This document shows positions 34,391-44,164 of a DNA stretch of 64,000 bases, one piece after another (position 1 is the first letter of the stretch; each line of letters begins with the position of its first letter). The notes under the pieces were generated by a model that was not told where the DNA came from, did no database searches, and was given only the letters and a program-made list of their open reading frames with translations. The DNA is taken from contig NZ_JAMKCQ010000001.1 of NCBI RefSeq assembly GCF_024169515.1, positions 1,798,001-1,862,000 on the forward strand. Direction: 5' to 3'. The DNA is from Erwinia aphidicola (lineage in GTDB: Bacteria; Pseudomonadota; Gammaproteobacteria; Enterobacterales; Enterobacteriaceae). The position numbers were made by a program, and so were the translations under genes.

Positions 34391-35323
34391 TTACGCGTTA
34401 CGGTTCAGCCAGGCCATATACTCTGCCACGCCTTCGGCGACGGTTTTAAACGGCTTGTCATAGCCTGCCGCACGCAGTTTGGTCTGGTCCGCCAGGGTAA
34501 ACGCCTGGTAGCGGCCTTTCAGCTTTTCCGGGAATGGAATGTATTCGATCTCGCCGCTCTGATGATATTTCAGGGCGGCATCGGCCACTTCCTGGAAAGA
34601 TTCGGCGCGGCCGGTACCGCAGTTAAAGATGCCGGAGACCCCATTTTCCCAGAACCACAGGTTTACGGAGGCCACGTCTTCCACGTAGATGAAGTCGCGC
34701 TTAAAGCCGTCGCTGCCTTCAAACAGCTTCGGGTTCTCGCCGTTGTTCAGCTGGGTATTGAGGTGGAAGGCGACGCTCGCCATGCTGCCTTTATGGCCTT
34801 CACGCGGCCCGTACACGTTGAAGTAGCGGAATCCGCACACCTGAGACTGCGCCTCCGGCAGGATGTTACGTACGTAGTGGTCGAACAACATTTTCGAGTA
34901 GCCGTAGACGTTCAGCGGCTCTTCATACTGGCGCTCTTCGATAAAGTCAGCGTTGCGGCCGCCGTAAGTGGCGGCGGAAGAGGCGTACAGGAATGGAACC
35001 TGATGCTCCAGGCACCAGTGCAGCAGCTCTTTCGAGTACTGGTAGTTGTTATCCATCATGTATTTGCCATCCCACTCGGTGGTGGAAGAGCAGGCGCCTT
35101 CATGGAAAATGGCTTCCACATCACCGAAGTCTTCATCGGCGAGCAGTGAAATCAGAAAATCTTCTTTATCCATGTAGTCGGCAATATTGAGATCCGTCAG
35201 GTTGGCGAATTTAGTGCCATCTTTCAGATTGTCGACCACCAGAATGTCGGTGTGACCCTTATCATTCAGCGCTTTAATGATGTTGCTGCCAATAAATCCA
35301 GCGCCGCCGGTAACGATAATCAT
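34391..35323 (-). CDS. hldD: ADP-L-glycero-D-manno-heptose 6-epimerase
   Basis: HldD (RfaD) makes the ADP-L-glycero-D-manno-heptose used by WaaC/WaaF. The 310-residue short-chain dehydrogenase-type protein starts [19 protein letters not shown], has SSAATYGG and the catalytic YGYSK near residue 140. It is the first gene of the leftward heptose operon and is divergent from kbl. Confidence 0.96.
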   Translation of the reverse strand: MIIVTGGAGFIGSNIIKALNDKGHTDILVVDNLKDGTKFANLTDLNIADYMDKEDFLISLLADEDFGDVEAIFHEGACSSTTEWDGKYMMDNNYQYSKELLHWCLEHQVPFLYASSAATYGGRNADFIEERQYEEPLNVYGYSKMLFDHYVRNILPEAQSQVCGFRYFNVYGPREGHKGSMASVAFHLNTQLNNGENPKLFEGSDGFKRDFIYVEDVASVNLWFWENGVSGIFNCGTGRAESFQEVADAALKYHQSGEIEYIPFPEKLKGRYQAFTLADQTKLRAAGYDKPFKTVAEGVAEYMAWLNRNA

Positions 35324-35553
35324 GAGCTTTAACCCTAATACAGTGGGGTGAAACAGGAGGTTTCACACGCTAATGGCTCTTATCATAACATCTCATTGCG
35401 CCCTCGACAGCCAGAGGAGTCCGTAACCCCCGCTGCTCAGCGTTATTTTCCGTGAGTTATGCTGCAAAATTCACATTCCCCCGCGTGGTTGTTCAAGCCT
35501 GTGCTTCACTTTCAGTAATCTGTATCGCAAAAAATGATTTCTGGAGGATAAAG

Positions 35554-36762
35554 GTGAGTCAGGATTTCTATCAACAGCTTAAAGGAGAGTTGGCCCGCGC
35601 GGAACAGGAAGGGTTGTTCAAGCGTGAGCGGCAGATTATCAGCGAGCAGCAGGCGGAGATCGTGCTGGCGGATGGCAGCAGGCTGCTGAACTTCTGTGCC
35701 AATAACTATCTTGGCCTGGCGAATCATCCCGCCTTAATCGCCGCGGCGAAAACAGGCATGGATACCCACGGTTTTGGCATGGCCTCGGTGCGTTTTATCT
35801 GCGGTACGCAGGACAGCCATCGTCAGCTGGAGCAGCAGCTGGCGGCGTTTCTCGGCATGGAAGATGCCATCCTCTACTCCTCCTGCTTTGACGCCAACGG
35901 TGGGCTGTTTGAGACGCTGTTAAGCAAGCAGGATGCGGTGATTTCCGATGCGTTGAATCACGCTTCAATCATTGATGGTATCCGCCTGTGTAAAGCGCAG
36001 CGCTACCGCTATGCCAACAACGACATGGCGGAGCTGGAAGCGTGCCTGCAGCAGGCGCAGGCGGCCGGAGCGCGCCATATTTTGATCGCCACCGACGGAG
36101 TGTTCTCCATGGATGGCGCGATCGCCAACCTGCGCGGCGTCTGTGACCTGGCGGAACACTACAAGGCGCTGGTGATGGTAGACGACTCGCATGCCGTCGG
36201 CTTTGTCGGCGAGCAGGGGCGCGGCAGCCATGAACACTGCGACGTAATGGGGCGGGTAGATATTATCACCGGCACGCTGGGTAAAGCGCTTGGGGGCGCC
36301 TCAGGTGGCTACACGGCGGCTAAAAAAGAGGTGGTGGAGTGGCTGCGCCAGCGCTCGCGGCCTTACCTGTTCTCTAACTCGCTGGCGCCCTCAATTGTTG
36401 CGGCCTCGATTCAGGTGCTGAATATGCTGGCGGACGGGCAGGGCTTGCGCCAGCGCCTGTGGGACAACGTGCGCTATTTCCGCAGTGCGATGAGCGCGGC
36501 GGGCTTTACCCTGGCCGGGGCCGATCATGCCATTATCCCGGTGATGCTGGGCGAAGCGCGGCTGGCGCAGGAGTTTGCCAGCCGCCTGCAGCATGAAGGG
36601 ATTTACGTTACCGGCTTCTTTTATCCGGTGGTGCCAAAAGGAGAGGCGCGTATTCGCACCCAGATCTCCGCCGCGCACAGTCAGGCGCAGCTGGAACGTG
36701 CCGTAGCGGCCTTTGTGAAGGTGGGCCAGGAACTGGGCGTGATTGCCCAGCGGGAGGCATGA
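35554..36762 (+). CDS. kbl: 2-amino-3-ketobutyrate CoA ligase
   Basis: Kbl splits 2-amino-3-ketobutyrate with CoA into glycine and acetyl-CoA. The start is a GTG (35554), seven bases after a strong GGAGG site (35543-35547), giving 402 residues in line with the 398 of E. coli; the reading frame extends upstream to 35452 but without similarity. The PLP lysine is in [14 protein letters not shown], with [10 protein letters not shown] before it. Coupled to tdh (stop TGA overlaps its ATG). Confidence 0.95.
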   Translation: MSQDFYQQLKGELARAEQEGLFKRERQIISEQQAEIVLADGSRLLNFCANNYLGLANHPALIAAAKTGMDTHGFGMASVRFICGTQDSHRQLEQQLAAFLGMEDAILYSSCFDANGGLFETLLSKQDAVISDALNHASIIDGIRLCKAQRYRYANNDMAELEACLQQAQAAGARHILIATDGVFSMDGAIANLRGVCDLAEHYKALVMVDDSHAVGFVGEQGRGSHEHCDVMGRVDIITGTLGKALGGASGGYTAAKKEVVEWLRQRSRPYLFSNSLAPSIVAASIQVLNMLADGQGLRQRLWDNVRYFRSAMSAAGFTLAGADHAIIPVMLGEARLAQEFASRLQHEGIYVTGFFYPVVPKGEARIRTQISAAHSQAQLERAVAAFVKVGQELGVIAQREA

Positions 36763-37790
36763 TGAAGGCCTTAGCCAAGCTGCACGCTGAGCCGGGGATC
36801 TGGATGATTGAGGATGCGGCAATTCCGGAGCCGGGCCATAACGACGTGCTGATTAAAATCCGCAAAACGGCGATTTGCGGCACCGACGTGCATATCTACA
36901 ACTGGGATGAGTGGTCGCAGAAGACTATTCCGGTGCCGATGATTACGGGCCATGAATATGTTGGTGAAATTGTTGCGCTGGGCCAGGAAGTGGCTGGCTT
37001 TCGCATTGGCGACCGCGTGTCCGGTGAAGGGCATATCACCTGCGGGCACTGCCGCAACTGTCGCGGTGGCCGCACGCATCTGTGCCGCAATGCGATTGGC
37101 GTCGGCGTCAACCGACAGGGCTGCTTTGCCGAGTATCTGGTCATCCCGGCGGTGAACGCCTTCAAAATCCCCGATAACATTCCTGACGATCTGGCGGCGA
37201 TTTTTGACCCGTTTGGGAATGCGGTGCATACCGCGCTCTCCTTTGACCTGGTCGGCGAAGACGTGCTGATCACCGGTGCCGGGCCGATCGGGATAATGGC
37301 GGCGGCTATCTGTCGTCACGTTGGCGCCCGGCACGTGGTGATCACCGACGTTAACCAGTATCGGCTGGATCTGGCGCGCAAGATGGGCGTCACGCGGGCG
37401 GTGAATGTCAGCCATGAAAATCTGCCGCAGGTGATGGCGGAACTCGGCATGACGGAAGGGTTTGACGTCGGGCTGGAGATGTCCGGCGTACCGGACGGGT
37501 TTCGCGCCATGCTCGACGTGATGAACCACGGCGGGCGCATCGCTATGCTCGGTATCCCCCCTGCCTCAATGGCAATCGACTGGAATCAGGTGATTTTCAA
37601 AGGGCTGTTTATCAAAGGGATCTATGGCCGGGAGATGTTTGAAACCTGGTATAAAATGGCCGCACTGCTGCAGTCCGGGCTGGATCTGACCCCGGTGATC
37701 ACCCACCGCTATCCGATTGCTGCCTTCCAGCAGGGCTTTGATGAGATGCGCTCCGGGCATTCAGGGAAAGTGATCCTCGACTGGAGCTAA
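36759..37790 (+). CDS. tdh: L-threonine 3-dehydrogenase
   Basis: Tdh oxidises threonine to 2-amino-3-ketobutyrate with NAD, feeding Kbl. The ~343-residue zinc alcohol dehydrogenase has the catalytic zinc region [24 protein letters not shown], the structural zinc cysteines [15 protein letters not shown], and the NAD motif [10 protein letters not shown]. The start may be the ATG at 36759 or the next at 36762 (as in E. coli). Confidence 0.96.
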   Translation: MMKALAKLHAEPGIWMIEDAAIPEPGHNDVLIKIRKTAICGTDVHIYNWDEWSQKTIPVPMITGHEYVGEIVALGQEVAGFRIGDRVSGEGHITCGHCRNCRGGRTHLCRNAIGVGVNRQGCFAEYLVIPAVNAFKIPDNIPDDLAAIFDPFGNAVHTALSFDLVGEDVLITGAGPIGIMAAAICRHVGARHVVITDVNQYRLDLARKMGVTRAVNVSHENLPQVMAELGMTEGFDVGLEMSGVPDGFRAMLDVMNHGGRIAMLGIPPASMAIDWNQVIFKGLFIKGIYGREMFETWYKMAALLQSGLDLTPVITHRYPIAAFQQGFDEMRSGHSGKVILDWS

Positions 37791-37798
37791 TTCAGACA

Positions 37799-37916
37799 GG
37801 GTCGACCAGAAAAGCGGGCGACCCCTATATTATTATGCATATCAGTGAGTTGTAGAGGCTGGTCCTCATTTTCGGTCAGCCCGGGTGGGTCTGACGGAAA
37901 AAAGGTCGGCCTCTAC
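37799..37916. repeat. cluster of three REP-like palindromes between convergent tdh and yibQ
   Basis: Three hairpins: 37799-37826 (GGGTCGACC/GGGCGACCC type, weaker, no GTAG end); 37852-37882 beginning GTAGAGGCTGGTC and closing GGTCAGCCC; and 37887-37916, the reverse orientation, GGGTCTGAC...GGTCGGCCTCTAC. The last two form an inverted pair separated by 4 bp, like a BIME. They sit between convergent stops and may end transcription from both sides. Confidence 0.75.
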
Positions 37917-37921
37917 AGCGG

Positions 37922-38845
37922 CTATTTCCCGAAAAGGTTTTTCTTCAGGCTCTGCACCAGCGGATTGTTGCTGATGCTGTCAGCGATCACGCTCAGCGCA
38001 CGCGTGGCCGGCACCGGTTTAACCGTCACCTTGCACACGTCTGCGCCGCGGAACGGATTACGCGGCTGCGGTTTTTCTGCCGGCAGCGGGCGATTGCTGC
38101 CGCGCTGCGGCTCGTTCAGCAGCTGGCTCGGGCGCACCAGGGTAATATCGGCGGGCAGCGTCGGCAGCATCTGCTGCAGCACGCGCACCGTGGTCGGATG
38201 CGGATGGCCGATGGCGATCGCGGAGCCATCGCGCTGCGCCAGGCGTACTGCTCGGGTAAACTGCTGGCGAATATCGGCCTCGTTCTGCGTATCGTCAAGG
38301 AATACGCGGCGCTTGATCACCTTCACGCTGGTGCCTGCGGCGGCGCGGGTTGACTGGCTGTTGCCGATGGTCATGCTGTCGAGGAAGTAGAAGTTGTAGC
38401 GATCCAGCACCTGCATCACTTTCTGCATTCCCGGCAGGCTGGAGGTCATCGCGCTACCCATATGATTGTTTAGCCCAACGGCAAACGGCACATCGGCGAC
38501 GGCTTCACGCACGATGCGCGCAATCTCCTCGCTCGACATATCCGGGCGCAGCGTGTCTTTTTCCAGCGGCTGTTTGCTAAGCGGGGCCATCGGCAGGTGG
38601 ATCAGCACCTCGTGGCCGCGCTGGTGGGCTTTGGTCGCCATCTCACGGGCGTGCGGGGCGTTGGGCAGCACCGCGACGGAGATGGCTGCAGGCATCTGTA
38701 ATACCTGATTTTCCTGCGCGGGGCGATAGCCGAAATCGTCAATGACAATCGAAAGCTTACCGGCGTACACCGGGCTGACCATCACGATGGCGACCAGCAG
38801 ACCGCTGAGTTTTCGGAGTTGAAACAAAACTATCTTCCTAACCAC
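37922..38845 (-). CDS. yibQ: YibQ-type divergent polysaccharide deacetylase
   Basis: A 307-residue protein with a signal peptide (LSGLLVAIVMVSPVYA, cleavage near residue 28) and a divergent NodB-like fold: IVIDDFGYR, IHLPMAP, GLNNHMGSAMT and AIGHPHPTT. The family lies next to envC in enterobacteria; the substrate is not established. Residues after ~270 form a Pro-rich tail. Its start overlaps the end of envC by about 16 bp. Confidence 0.87.
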   Translation of the reverse strand: MVRKIVLFQLRKLSGLLVAIVMVSPVYAGKLSIVIDDFGYRPAQENQVLQMPAAISVAVLPNAPHAREMATKAHQRGHEVLIHLPMAPLSKQPLEKDTLRPDMSSEEIARIVREAVADVPFAVGLNNHMGSAMTSSLPGMQKVMQVLDRYNFYFLDSMTIGNSQSTRAAAGTSVKVIKRRVFLDDTQNEADIRQQFTRAVRLAQRDGSAIAIGHPHPTTVRVLQQMLPTLPADITLVRPSQLLNEPQRGSNRPLPAEKPQPRNPFRGADVCKVTVKPVPATRALSVIADSISNNPLVQSLKKNLFGK

Positions 38846-40137
38846 GGTAGTGGATTGACTGCCTGTCCCTGACGGCGGATTTCAAAATAGAGTGACGGCG
38901 TGCCGCGCCCACCGCTGGTGCCGACCAGCGCGATAGGCTGTCCTGCGCGGACCTGGGTACCTACGCTCACCAGCGCACTCTGGTTATAACCATACAGACT
39001 CATATCGCCTTTGCCGTGCTCGACCACGACCACCAGGCCGTAGCCCTGCAGCCAGTCGGCCATCAGCACGCGGCCATCGGCAATCGCTTTGACTTCGGTA
39101 CCTTCCGGCGCGTCGATGACCAGTCCTTTCCAGCGCAGTTCCCCCTGCAGCTGCTCACCGAAGCGGTGTTCAATGCTGCCGCGGATCGGCCAGACCATCT
39201 GACCGCCCGGCCGACCAAGGCCGCCGGTGCGCGACATCAGCGACCGCTCGCTGTCGGTCGGTTTGTAGGTGGTGCCTTTGCTCTTCGCCTGCGCCTCACG
39301 CTGGCGAACTTTTTCAGCCTCGCGCGCTTCACGTTCCGCCCGCGCCTTAGCTTCACGTTCGGCCCTGGCGATTTTATCCTGCAGGCGGCTTTCGTTCTGA
39401 CGCAGCTCAACCAGCTGGGCCTGATCTTTCTCCAGCGAGGATTCGAGCGTGGTGATGGTTTTCTTGCGCGCCTGGCGAGCGCTTTCCAGCTTCGCCTGCT
39501 GCGACTGCTGCTGTGCTAATAGCGACTTCTGCTGGGCCTGCTTATCCACCAGGCTGGCTTTCTGCGCAGAGAGATCGCTGCGCGTTTGCTTGAGGTCTTC
39601 AATCGATTTCTGGCGCGCCTCATTGAGGTAGCCGAAATAGGCCAGCATACGTTCGCTGCGCTGGCTCTCTTCATTGCTGAGGATCAGCTGCAGCCCGCTG
39701 TGCTGGCCCTGGCGGAAAGCGGCATCCAGCTGCTCAGCCAGAATCGATTCCTGCTGGGTCTGCTGCTGCTGGAGTTGAGTAATGGAGGCATTAAGCGCGG
39801 AAATCTCTTTATTCAGCGTGGTGAGGCTGCTCTGCGTGTCGCGCAGCTGGCGGCTGGCCTGGGCAATGACCTTCTCCTGGCTCTGCAGCTGGTCAAGGAG
39901 CTGGCTGCGCTGCTGCTTTTGCAGCCTGACGCTTTTCTCTTTTGCCGCGATATCCTGTTGAATACTTTGCAGCTGAGACTTGTTGTCTTCTGCCGCGAGA
40001 GCGGAAAAAGAGAACAGCAGGGCGCTGGTACAGAGTACCCCGACTGCCAGATTGGACATGCTTACGCGCAGTGGCAGGGCAGCAGCCTGCTGTTTACGCG
40101 GGGTCCATGAATGTAACACTGTCGCTTTTTCCCTCAT
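38830..40137 (-). CDS. envC: murein hydrolase activator EnvC
   Basis: EnvC activates the amidases AmiA and AmiB at the division site under FtsEX control. The 435-residue periplasmic protein has a signal region (LCTSALLFSFSALA), long coiled coils (about residues 50-285, Gln-rich) and a C-terminal LytM/M23 domain (GELRWKGLVIDAPEGTEVKAIADG, HGKGDMSLYGYN) that lacks the full zinc ligand set, as in E. coli. It lies just past a gpmM remnant. An internal ATG at residue 27 is a possible alternative start. Confidence 0.93.
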   Translation of the reverse strand: MREKATVLHSWTPRKQQAAALPLRVSMSNLAVGVLCTSALLFSFSALAAEDNKSQLQSIQQDIAAKEKSVRLQKQQRSQLLDQLQSQEKVIAQASRQLRDTQSSLTTLNKEISALNASITQLQQQQTQQESILAEQLDAAFRQGQHSGLQLILSNEESQRSERMLAYFGYLNEARQKSIEDLKQTRSDLSAQKASLVDKQAQQKSLLAQQQSQQAKLESARQARKKTITTLESSLEKDQAQLVELRQNESRLQDKIARAEREAKARAEREAREAEKVRQREAQAKSKGTTYKPTDSERSLMSRTGGLGRPGGQMVWPIRGSIEHRFGEQLQGELRWKGLVIDAPEGTEVKAIADGRVLMADWLQGYGLVVVVEHGKGDMSLYGYNQSALVSVGTQVRAGQPIALVGTSGGRGTPSLYFEIRRQGQAVNPLPWLGR

Positions 40138-40146
40138 AGCCCCGGA

Positions 40147-40230
40147 TTATTCCACGATGAACAGCAGCTTACCAGCCATCTCGCGCTGGTTTTCTATTAC
40201 TGACGGTAACATTTCCGCCAGATCCGATGC
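40147..40230 (-). pseudogene. gpmM: 3' remnant of gpmM (cofactor-independent phosphoglycerate mutase)
   Basis: On the minus strand, 27 codons ending in TAA (40149-40147) read ASDLAEMLPSVIENQ then REMAGKLLFIVE. From memory, E. coli GpmM ends QEMTGKPLFIVE after SDIAPTMLSLMG, so nine of the last eleven residues agree and the SD-A-ML elements recur. E. coli has gpmM exactly here, directly upstream of envC. About 95% of the gene is gone, with no similarity seen further upstream toward yibN. The tail itself also carries substitutions and a short deletion. Confidence 0.75.
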
Positions 40231-40442
40231 CACAAAAAGCCCTGATTGCACAACAATTCGCCGCTTAAGAACGCAGCGTCGCCATCACAGGATAGCTGCT
40301 TTCACTTAAGGCAACTTTTTTTTGTAATCTGTCGCAGAAAACATCACTCTGAGGCTCTACGCGACTGTACATGGCACTCCTGGCAGGTATACTCAGAAGC
40401 CTTGTTTTAGCTTATTAACCCTTTCGGGAGTTGTTACCCCTC
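40231..40442. other. intergenic region between gpmM remnant and yibN
   Basis: No supported gene. Together with the remnant it makes a 305-bp gap between the divergent envC and yibN. A TATACT at 40388-40393 could be a -10 element for yibN, but no good -35 is correctly spaced. Confidence 0.4.
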
Positions 40443-40874
40443 ATGCAAGATATTATGCAGTTCGCAGGCAATCACACCATTTTAGCTCTGGCGTGGGTTG
40501 TTCTGCTGGTTTTGGTGATCGTGACCACCGTTAAGGGCATGTTCTCCAAGGTAAAAGTAATTAGCCGTGGTGAAGCAACCCGTTTAATTAACAAAGAAGA
40601 AGCCGTGGTAGTGGACGTGCGTGGGCGCGATGATTACCGCAAGGGCCATATTTCTAATGCGATTAATGTGCTGGCCGCAGATATCAAGAAAGGTAGCTTC
40701 GGCGAGCTGGAAAAATATAAAGCCCAACCGCTGATCGTGGTGTGTGCTACCGGCACCTCCGCATCCGATTCTGCGGCGCAGCTGAATGCTGCAGGCTATG
40801 AGCAGGTTTACGTGCTGAAAGAAGGCGTATCCGGCTGGAGCGGCGATAATCTGCCGCTGGTGCGCGGTAAATAA
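40443..40874 (+). CDS. yibN: rhodanese-like membrane protein YibN
   Basis: A 143-residue protein with one N-terminal membrane segment ([18 protein letters not shown]) and a cytoplasmic rhodanese domain ([22 protein letters not shown]; active loop VCATGTSA with a Cys). The start at 40443 (MQDIMQF) matches E. coli; an upstream TTG is unlikely. It leads the yibN-grxC-secB-gpsA group. Sulfur-transfer activity is possible given the Cys, but its role is unknown. Confidence 0.9.
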   Translation: MQDIMQFAGNHTILALAWVVLLVLVIVTTVKGMFSKVKVISRGEATRLINKEEAVVVDVRGRDDYRKGHISNAINVLAADIKKGSFGELEKYKAQPLIVVCATGTSASDSAAQLNAAGYEQVYVLKEGVSGWSGDNLPLVRGK

Positions 40875-40907
40875 ACCGCGCGCAATAACGATTACTGGAG
40901 GGCCACC

Positions 40908-41159
40908 ATGGCTAACGTTGAGATCTACACCAAAGCAACCTGTCCTTTCTGCCATCGGGCGAAAGCACTACTGAGCCAGAAAGGCGTGAATTTCAAAGAA
41001 ATTCCAATTGACGGGAATGCTGACCTGCGTGAAAAAATGATTGAACGTAGCGGCCGGACCACGGTGCCTCAGATTTTTATTGATGCACAGCACATCGGCG
41101 GCTGTGACGACCTGTTTGCACTCGACGGTCGTGATGGCCTTGAACCGCTGTTAAAATAA
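40908..41159 (+). CDS. grxC: glutaredoxin 3
   Basis: An 83-residue glutaredoxin with the redox pair C12-P-F-C15 and the glutathione-site segments TVPQIFID and IGGCDDL. It reduces disulfides and glutathionylated proteins with glutathione. 33 bp downstream of yibN, with GGAGG as the binding site. Confidence 0.96.
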   Translation: MANVEIYTKATCPFCHRAKALLSQKGVNFKEIPIDGNADLREKMIERSGRTTVPQIFIDAQHIGGCDDLFALDGRDGLEPLLK

Positions 41160-41241
41160 GGGAAGGCTGCGCATCTGGCGCACATTGCCTGACTATTGCT
41201 GCAGCGCAATAACGGATTATTAACCAATAGGATTACGTACC

Positions 41242-41709
41242 ATGTCAGAACAGAACAACACCGATATGTCTTTCCAGATCCAGCGTATCTACACCAAAGA
41301 TATCTCTTTCGAAGCGCCTAACGCGCCACAGGTTTTCCAGAAAGAGTGGGAGCCGGAAGTGAAACTGGACCTCGACACCGCGTCAAGCCAGCTGGCTGAC
41401 GATGTGTATGAAGTGGTACTGCGCGTCACCGTGACCGCAACCGTCGGCGAAGACTCTGCGTTCCTGTGTGAAGTACAGCAGGCAGGTATCTTCTCTATCG
41501 GTGGTATCGAAGGCACGCAGATGGCACATTGCCTGGGCGCTTACTGCCCTAATATTCTGTTCCCGTATGCACGTGAGTGCATCACCAGCCTGGTATCACG
41601 CGGTACTTTCCCGCAGCTGAACCTTGCACCGGTTAACTTTGACGCGCTGTTCATGAACTATCTGCAGCAGTCTGAAGGTGAAGGTGCAGCACAGCAGCAG
41701 GACGCTTAA
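41242..41709 (+). CDS. secB: protein-export chaperone SecB
   Basis: A 155-residue cytoplasmic tetrameric chaperone that keeps preproteins unfolded and delivers them to SecA. It starts [20 protein letters not shown] and contains FEAPNAP and the [15 protein letters not shown]-terminal helix region. Its stop overlaps the gpsA start (TAATG). Confidence 0.97.
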   Translation: MSEQNNTDMSFQIQRIYTKDISFEAPNAPQVFQKEWEPEVKLDLDTASSQLADDVYEVVLRVTVTATVGEDSAFLCEVQQAGIFSIGGIEGTQMAHCLGAYCPNILFPYARECITSLVSRGTFPQLNLAPVNFDALFMNYLQQSEGEGAAQQQDA

Positions 41710-42728
41710 TGCGTAGCCTTCATGCTTCTATGAGCGTCATCGGTGCCGGCTCGTACGGCACCGCTTTGGCGATTACGCTGGCGCGTAACGGCCATGACGT
41801 GGTGCTGTGGGGCCATAACCCGCAGCACCAGGCGCAACTGCAGGCCGACCGCTGTAACACCGCTTTCCTTCCCGATGTCCCTTTCCCCGCTACGCTCCAC
41901 CTTGAAACCGACCTCGCTGCGGCGATTGCGGCCAGCCGCGACCTGCTGGTGGTGGTGCCAAGCCACGTGTTTGGTGACGTGCTGCAACAGATTAAGCCGC
42001 ATCTGCGCGCTGATTCGCGCATTGTGTGGGCTACGAAAGGTCTGGAAAAGGAGACGGGCCGCTTGTTGCAAGACGTGGCGCGTGAGATCCTCGGTGACGC
42101 TATTCCGCTGGCGGTGATTTCCGGCCCGACTTTCGCCAAAGAGCTGGCCGCTGGCCTGCCAACGGCGATTGCGCTGGCAGCGACGGACACGCAGTTTGCC
42201 GAAGAGCTGCAGCAGCTGCTGCACTGCGGTAAAAGCTTCCGCGTGTATAACAACCCTGATTTTATCGGCGTGCAGCTGGGCGGAGCGGTGAAAAACGTGA
42301 TCGCTATCGGCGCTGGCATGTCGGACGGTATTGGCTTTGGCGCCAATGCCCGCACCGCGCTGATTACCCGCGGGCTGGCCGAAATGAGCCGCCTGGGTGC
42401 CGCGCTGGGCGCAGATGCCACGACGTTTATGGGCATGGCCGGGCTGGGCGATCTGGTACTCACCTGTACCGATAATCAGTCGCGTAACCGCCGCTTCGGC
42501 ATGATGCTGGGGCAGGGTGCCGATGTTGAAGGCGCACAGGCCACGATTGGGCAGGTGGTGGAAGGATTCCGCAATACCAAAGAAGTGAAGGCGCTGGCTG
42601 CGCGGTTCGGCGTGGAAATGCCCATTACCGAGCAGATTTATCAGGTGCTTTACTGTGGTAAGAATGCGCGTGAGGCGGCAACCAGCCTGCTCGGGCGCAC
42701 AAGGAAGGACGAAAACAGCGGGAGCTGA
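41709..42728 (+). CDS. gpsA: glycerol-3-phosphate dehydrogenase (NAD(P)+) GpsA
   Basis: GpsA reduces dihydroxyacetone phosphate to sn-glycerol 3-phosphate for phospholipids. The 339-residue protein has [20 protein letters not shown] near the N-terminus, [15 protein letters not shown], and the catalytic-region [17 protein letters not shown]. Coupled to secB. Confidence 0.96.
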   Translation: MRSLHASMSVIGAGSYGTALAITLARNGHDVVLWGHNPQHQAQLQADRCNTAFLPDVPFPATLHLETDLAAAIAASRDLLVVVPSHVFGDVLQQIKPHLRADSRIVWATKGLEKETGRLLQDVAREILGDAIPLAVISGPTFAKELAAGLPTAIALAATDTQFAEELQQLLHCGKSFRVYNNPDFIGVQLGGAVKNVIAIGAGMSDGIGFGANARTALITRGLAEMSRLGAALGADATTFMGMAGLGDLVLTCTDNQSRNRRFGMMLGQGADVEGAQATIGQVVEGFRNTKEVKALAARFGVEMPITEQIYQVLYCGKNAREAATSLLGRTRKDENSGS

Positions 42729-42753
42729 CCGGGTTCATCGTGTTGTGATGCTG

Positions 42754-42777
42754 GCGCCCAGACGGGCGCTATTTTTT
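42754..42777 (+). terminator. hairpin with T-run between gpsA and cysE
   Basis: GCGCCC (42754-42759) pairs with GGGCGC (42764-42769), followed by TATTTTTT. It ends just before the GGGGAG binding site of cysE. It may terminate gpsA transcripts or attenuate cysE. Confidence 0.6.
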
Positions 42778-42792
42778 AATGGGGAGTGAGCC

Positions 42793-43614
42793 ATGCCGTG
42801 TGTAGAGCCTGAACTGATCTGGGAGAACATCAAAACGGAAGCGCGTGCGCTGGCCGATTGTGAACCGATGCTGGCCAGCTTTTACCACGCCACTCTGCTC
42901 AAGCATGATGACCTGGGCAGCGCGCTGAGCTATATGCTCGCCAACAAGCTGGCTAATCCGATCATGCCGGCAATCGCCATTCGTGAGGTGATTCAGGATG
43001 CTTATCGTCAGGACCCGTCGATGATCATCTCTGCCGCCTGCGATATTCAGGCGGTACGCCAGCGTGACCCGGCGGTGGATAAATACTCCACGCCGCTGCT
43101 CTACCTGAAAGGCTTCCACGCCCTGCAGGCCTATCGCATTGGCCACTGGCTGTGGAATGAGGGCCGCCGTGCGCTGGCGGTTTACCTGCAGAACGAAATC
43201 TCCGTCTCCTTCGCGGTGGATATCCACCCGGCAGCGACCATTGGTCGCGGCATCATGCTGGACCACGCCACGGGCATCGTGGTGGGTGAAACGGCGATCA
43301 TCGAGGATGATGTTTCGATTCTGCAGTCGGTCACCCTGGGCGGGACCGGCAAAACCAGCGGCGACCGTCATCCAAAGATCCGCGAAGGGGTGATGATCGG
43401 CGCCGGTGCGAAGATCCTCGGCAATATCGAAGTGGGGCGCGGCGCGAAGATCGGCGCCGGATCCGTGGTGCTGCAGCCGGTGCCGCCGCACACCACCGCG
43501 GCGGGCGTACCGGCGCGTATTGTCGGCAAGCCGGGCAGCGATAAGCCATCCATGGATATGGATCAGCATTTTAATGGCATGGTGCCGGGCTTTGAATTTG
43601 GTGACGGGATTTGA
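42793..43614 (+). CDS. cysE: serine O-acetyltransferase CysE
   Basis: CysE acetylates serine with acetyl-CoA, the first step of cysteine synthesis, and is feedback-inhibited by cysteine. The 273-residue protein has an N-terminal helical part and a C-terminal left-handed beta-helix of hexapeptide repeats (GRGIMLDHATGIVVGET, IGAGAKILGNIEVG). The catalytic His is expected in the LDHATG stretch. Confidence 0.96.
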   Translation: MPCVEPELIWENIKTEARALADCEPMLASFYHATLLKHDDLGSALSYMLANKLANPIMPAIAIREVIQDAYRQDPSMIISAACDIQAVRQRDPAVDKYSTPLLYLKGFHALQAYRIGHWLWNEGRRALAVYLQNEISVSFAVDIHPAATIGRGIMLDHATGIVVGETAIIEDDVSILQSVTLGGTGKTSGDRHPKIREGVMIGAGAKILGNIEVGRGAKIGAGSVVLQPVPPHTTAAGVPARIVGKPGSDKPSMDMDQHFNGMVPGFEFGDGI

Positions 43615-43618
43615 TTTT

Positions 43619-43645
43619 GCGGGTCGATCGCCGATCGACCCCTAC
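43619..43645. repeat. REP-like extragenic palindrome between cysE and trmL
   Basis: GGGTCGATCG (43621-43630) pairs with CGATCGACCC (43632-43641) and the element ends CCTAC, i.e. the GTAG end on the minus strand. It lies between convergent genes. Confidence 0.75.
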
Positions 43646-43651
43646 AGTTTA

Positions 43652-44125
43652 TCAGCCTTTCAGTAACGCCCCTGCGTAATCTAACTGCCGCCACGCCTCA
43701 TATACCACCACTGACACCGCGTTCGACAAATTCATGCTGCGGCTGTCCGCCATCATCGGAATGCGGATTTTTTGCTGTGCCGGCAGCGCATCGAGAATGC
43801 TGGCGGGCAGGCCGCGCGTCTCCGGGCCAAACAGCAGGTAATCGCCCGGCTGGAAGCTGACAGCGCTGTGGGCAGGGGTTCCCTTGGTGGTGAGTGCAAA
43901 AAGCCGCTGTGGGGCCTCTGAGGCGGCGAAAGCGTCATAGCTATCGTGATGCTTAATCGCGGTGAATTCATGGTAGTCCAGCCCGGCGCGGCGCAGCCGT
44001 TTATCATCCCACGCGAAACCGAGCGGTTTGATTAAGTGCAGTTGAAAGCCGGTATTGGCGCACAGGCGAATGATATTGCCGGTGTTCGGCGGGATTTCGG
44101 GTTCAAACAAGACGATATTAAGCAT
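43652..44125 (-). CDS. trmL: tRNA (cytidine/uridine-34-2'-O)-methyltransferase TrmL
   Basis: TrmL methylates the wobble ribose of some leucine tRNAs. The 157-residue SPOUT protein starts [21 protein letters not shown], has [11 protein letters not shown] and ends with the RIPM...[15 protein letters not shown] motif. Convergent with cysE. Confidence 0.95.
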   Translation of the reverse strand: MLNIVLFEPEIPPNTGNIIRLCANTGFQLHLIKPLGFAWDDKRLRRAGLDYHEFTAIKHHDSYDAFAASEAPQRLFALTTKGTPAHSAVSFQPGDYLLFGPETRGLPASILDALPAQQKIRIPMMADSRSMNLSNAVSVVVYEAWRQLDYAGALLKG

Positions 44126-44130
44126 GAAAG

Positions 44131-44152
44131 CGGCCCTCAGGAACGAGGGCCG
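44131..44152 (-). terminator. probable cpxRA terminator
   Basis: CGGCCCTC/GAGGGCCG hairpin immediately past the cpxA stop. The tail on the minus strand is only moderately T-rich (CTTTC). It lies at the join between trmL and cpxA. Confidence 0.5.
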
Positions 44153-44164
44153 AAGGATAGCAAA

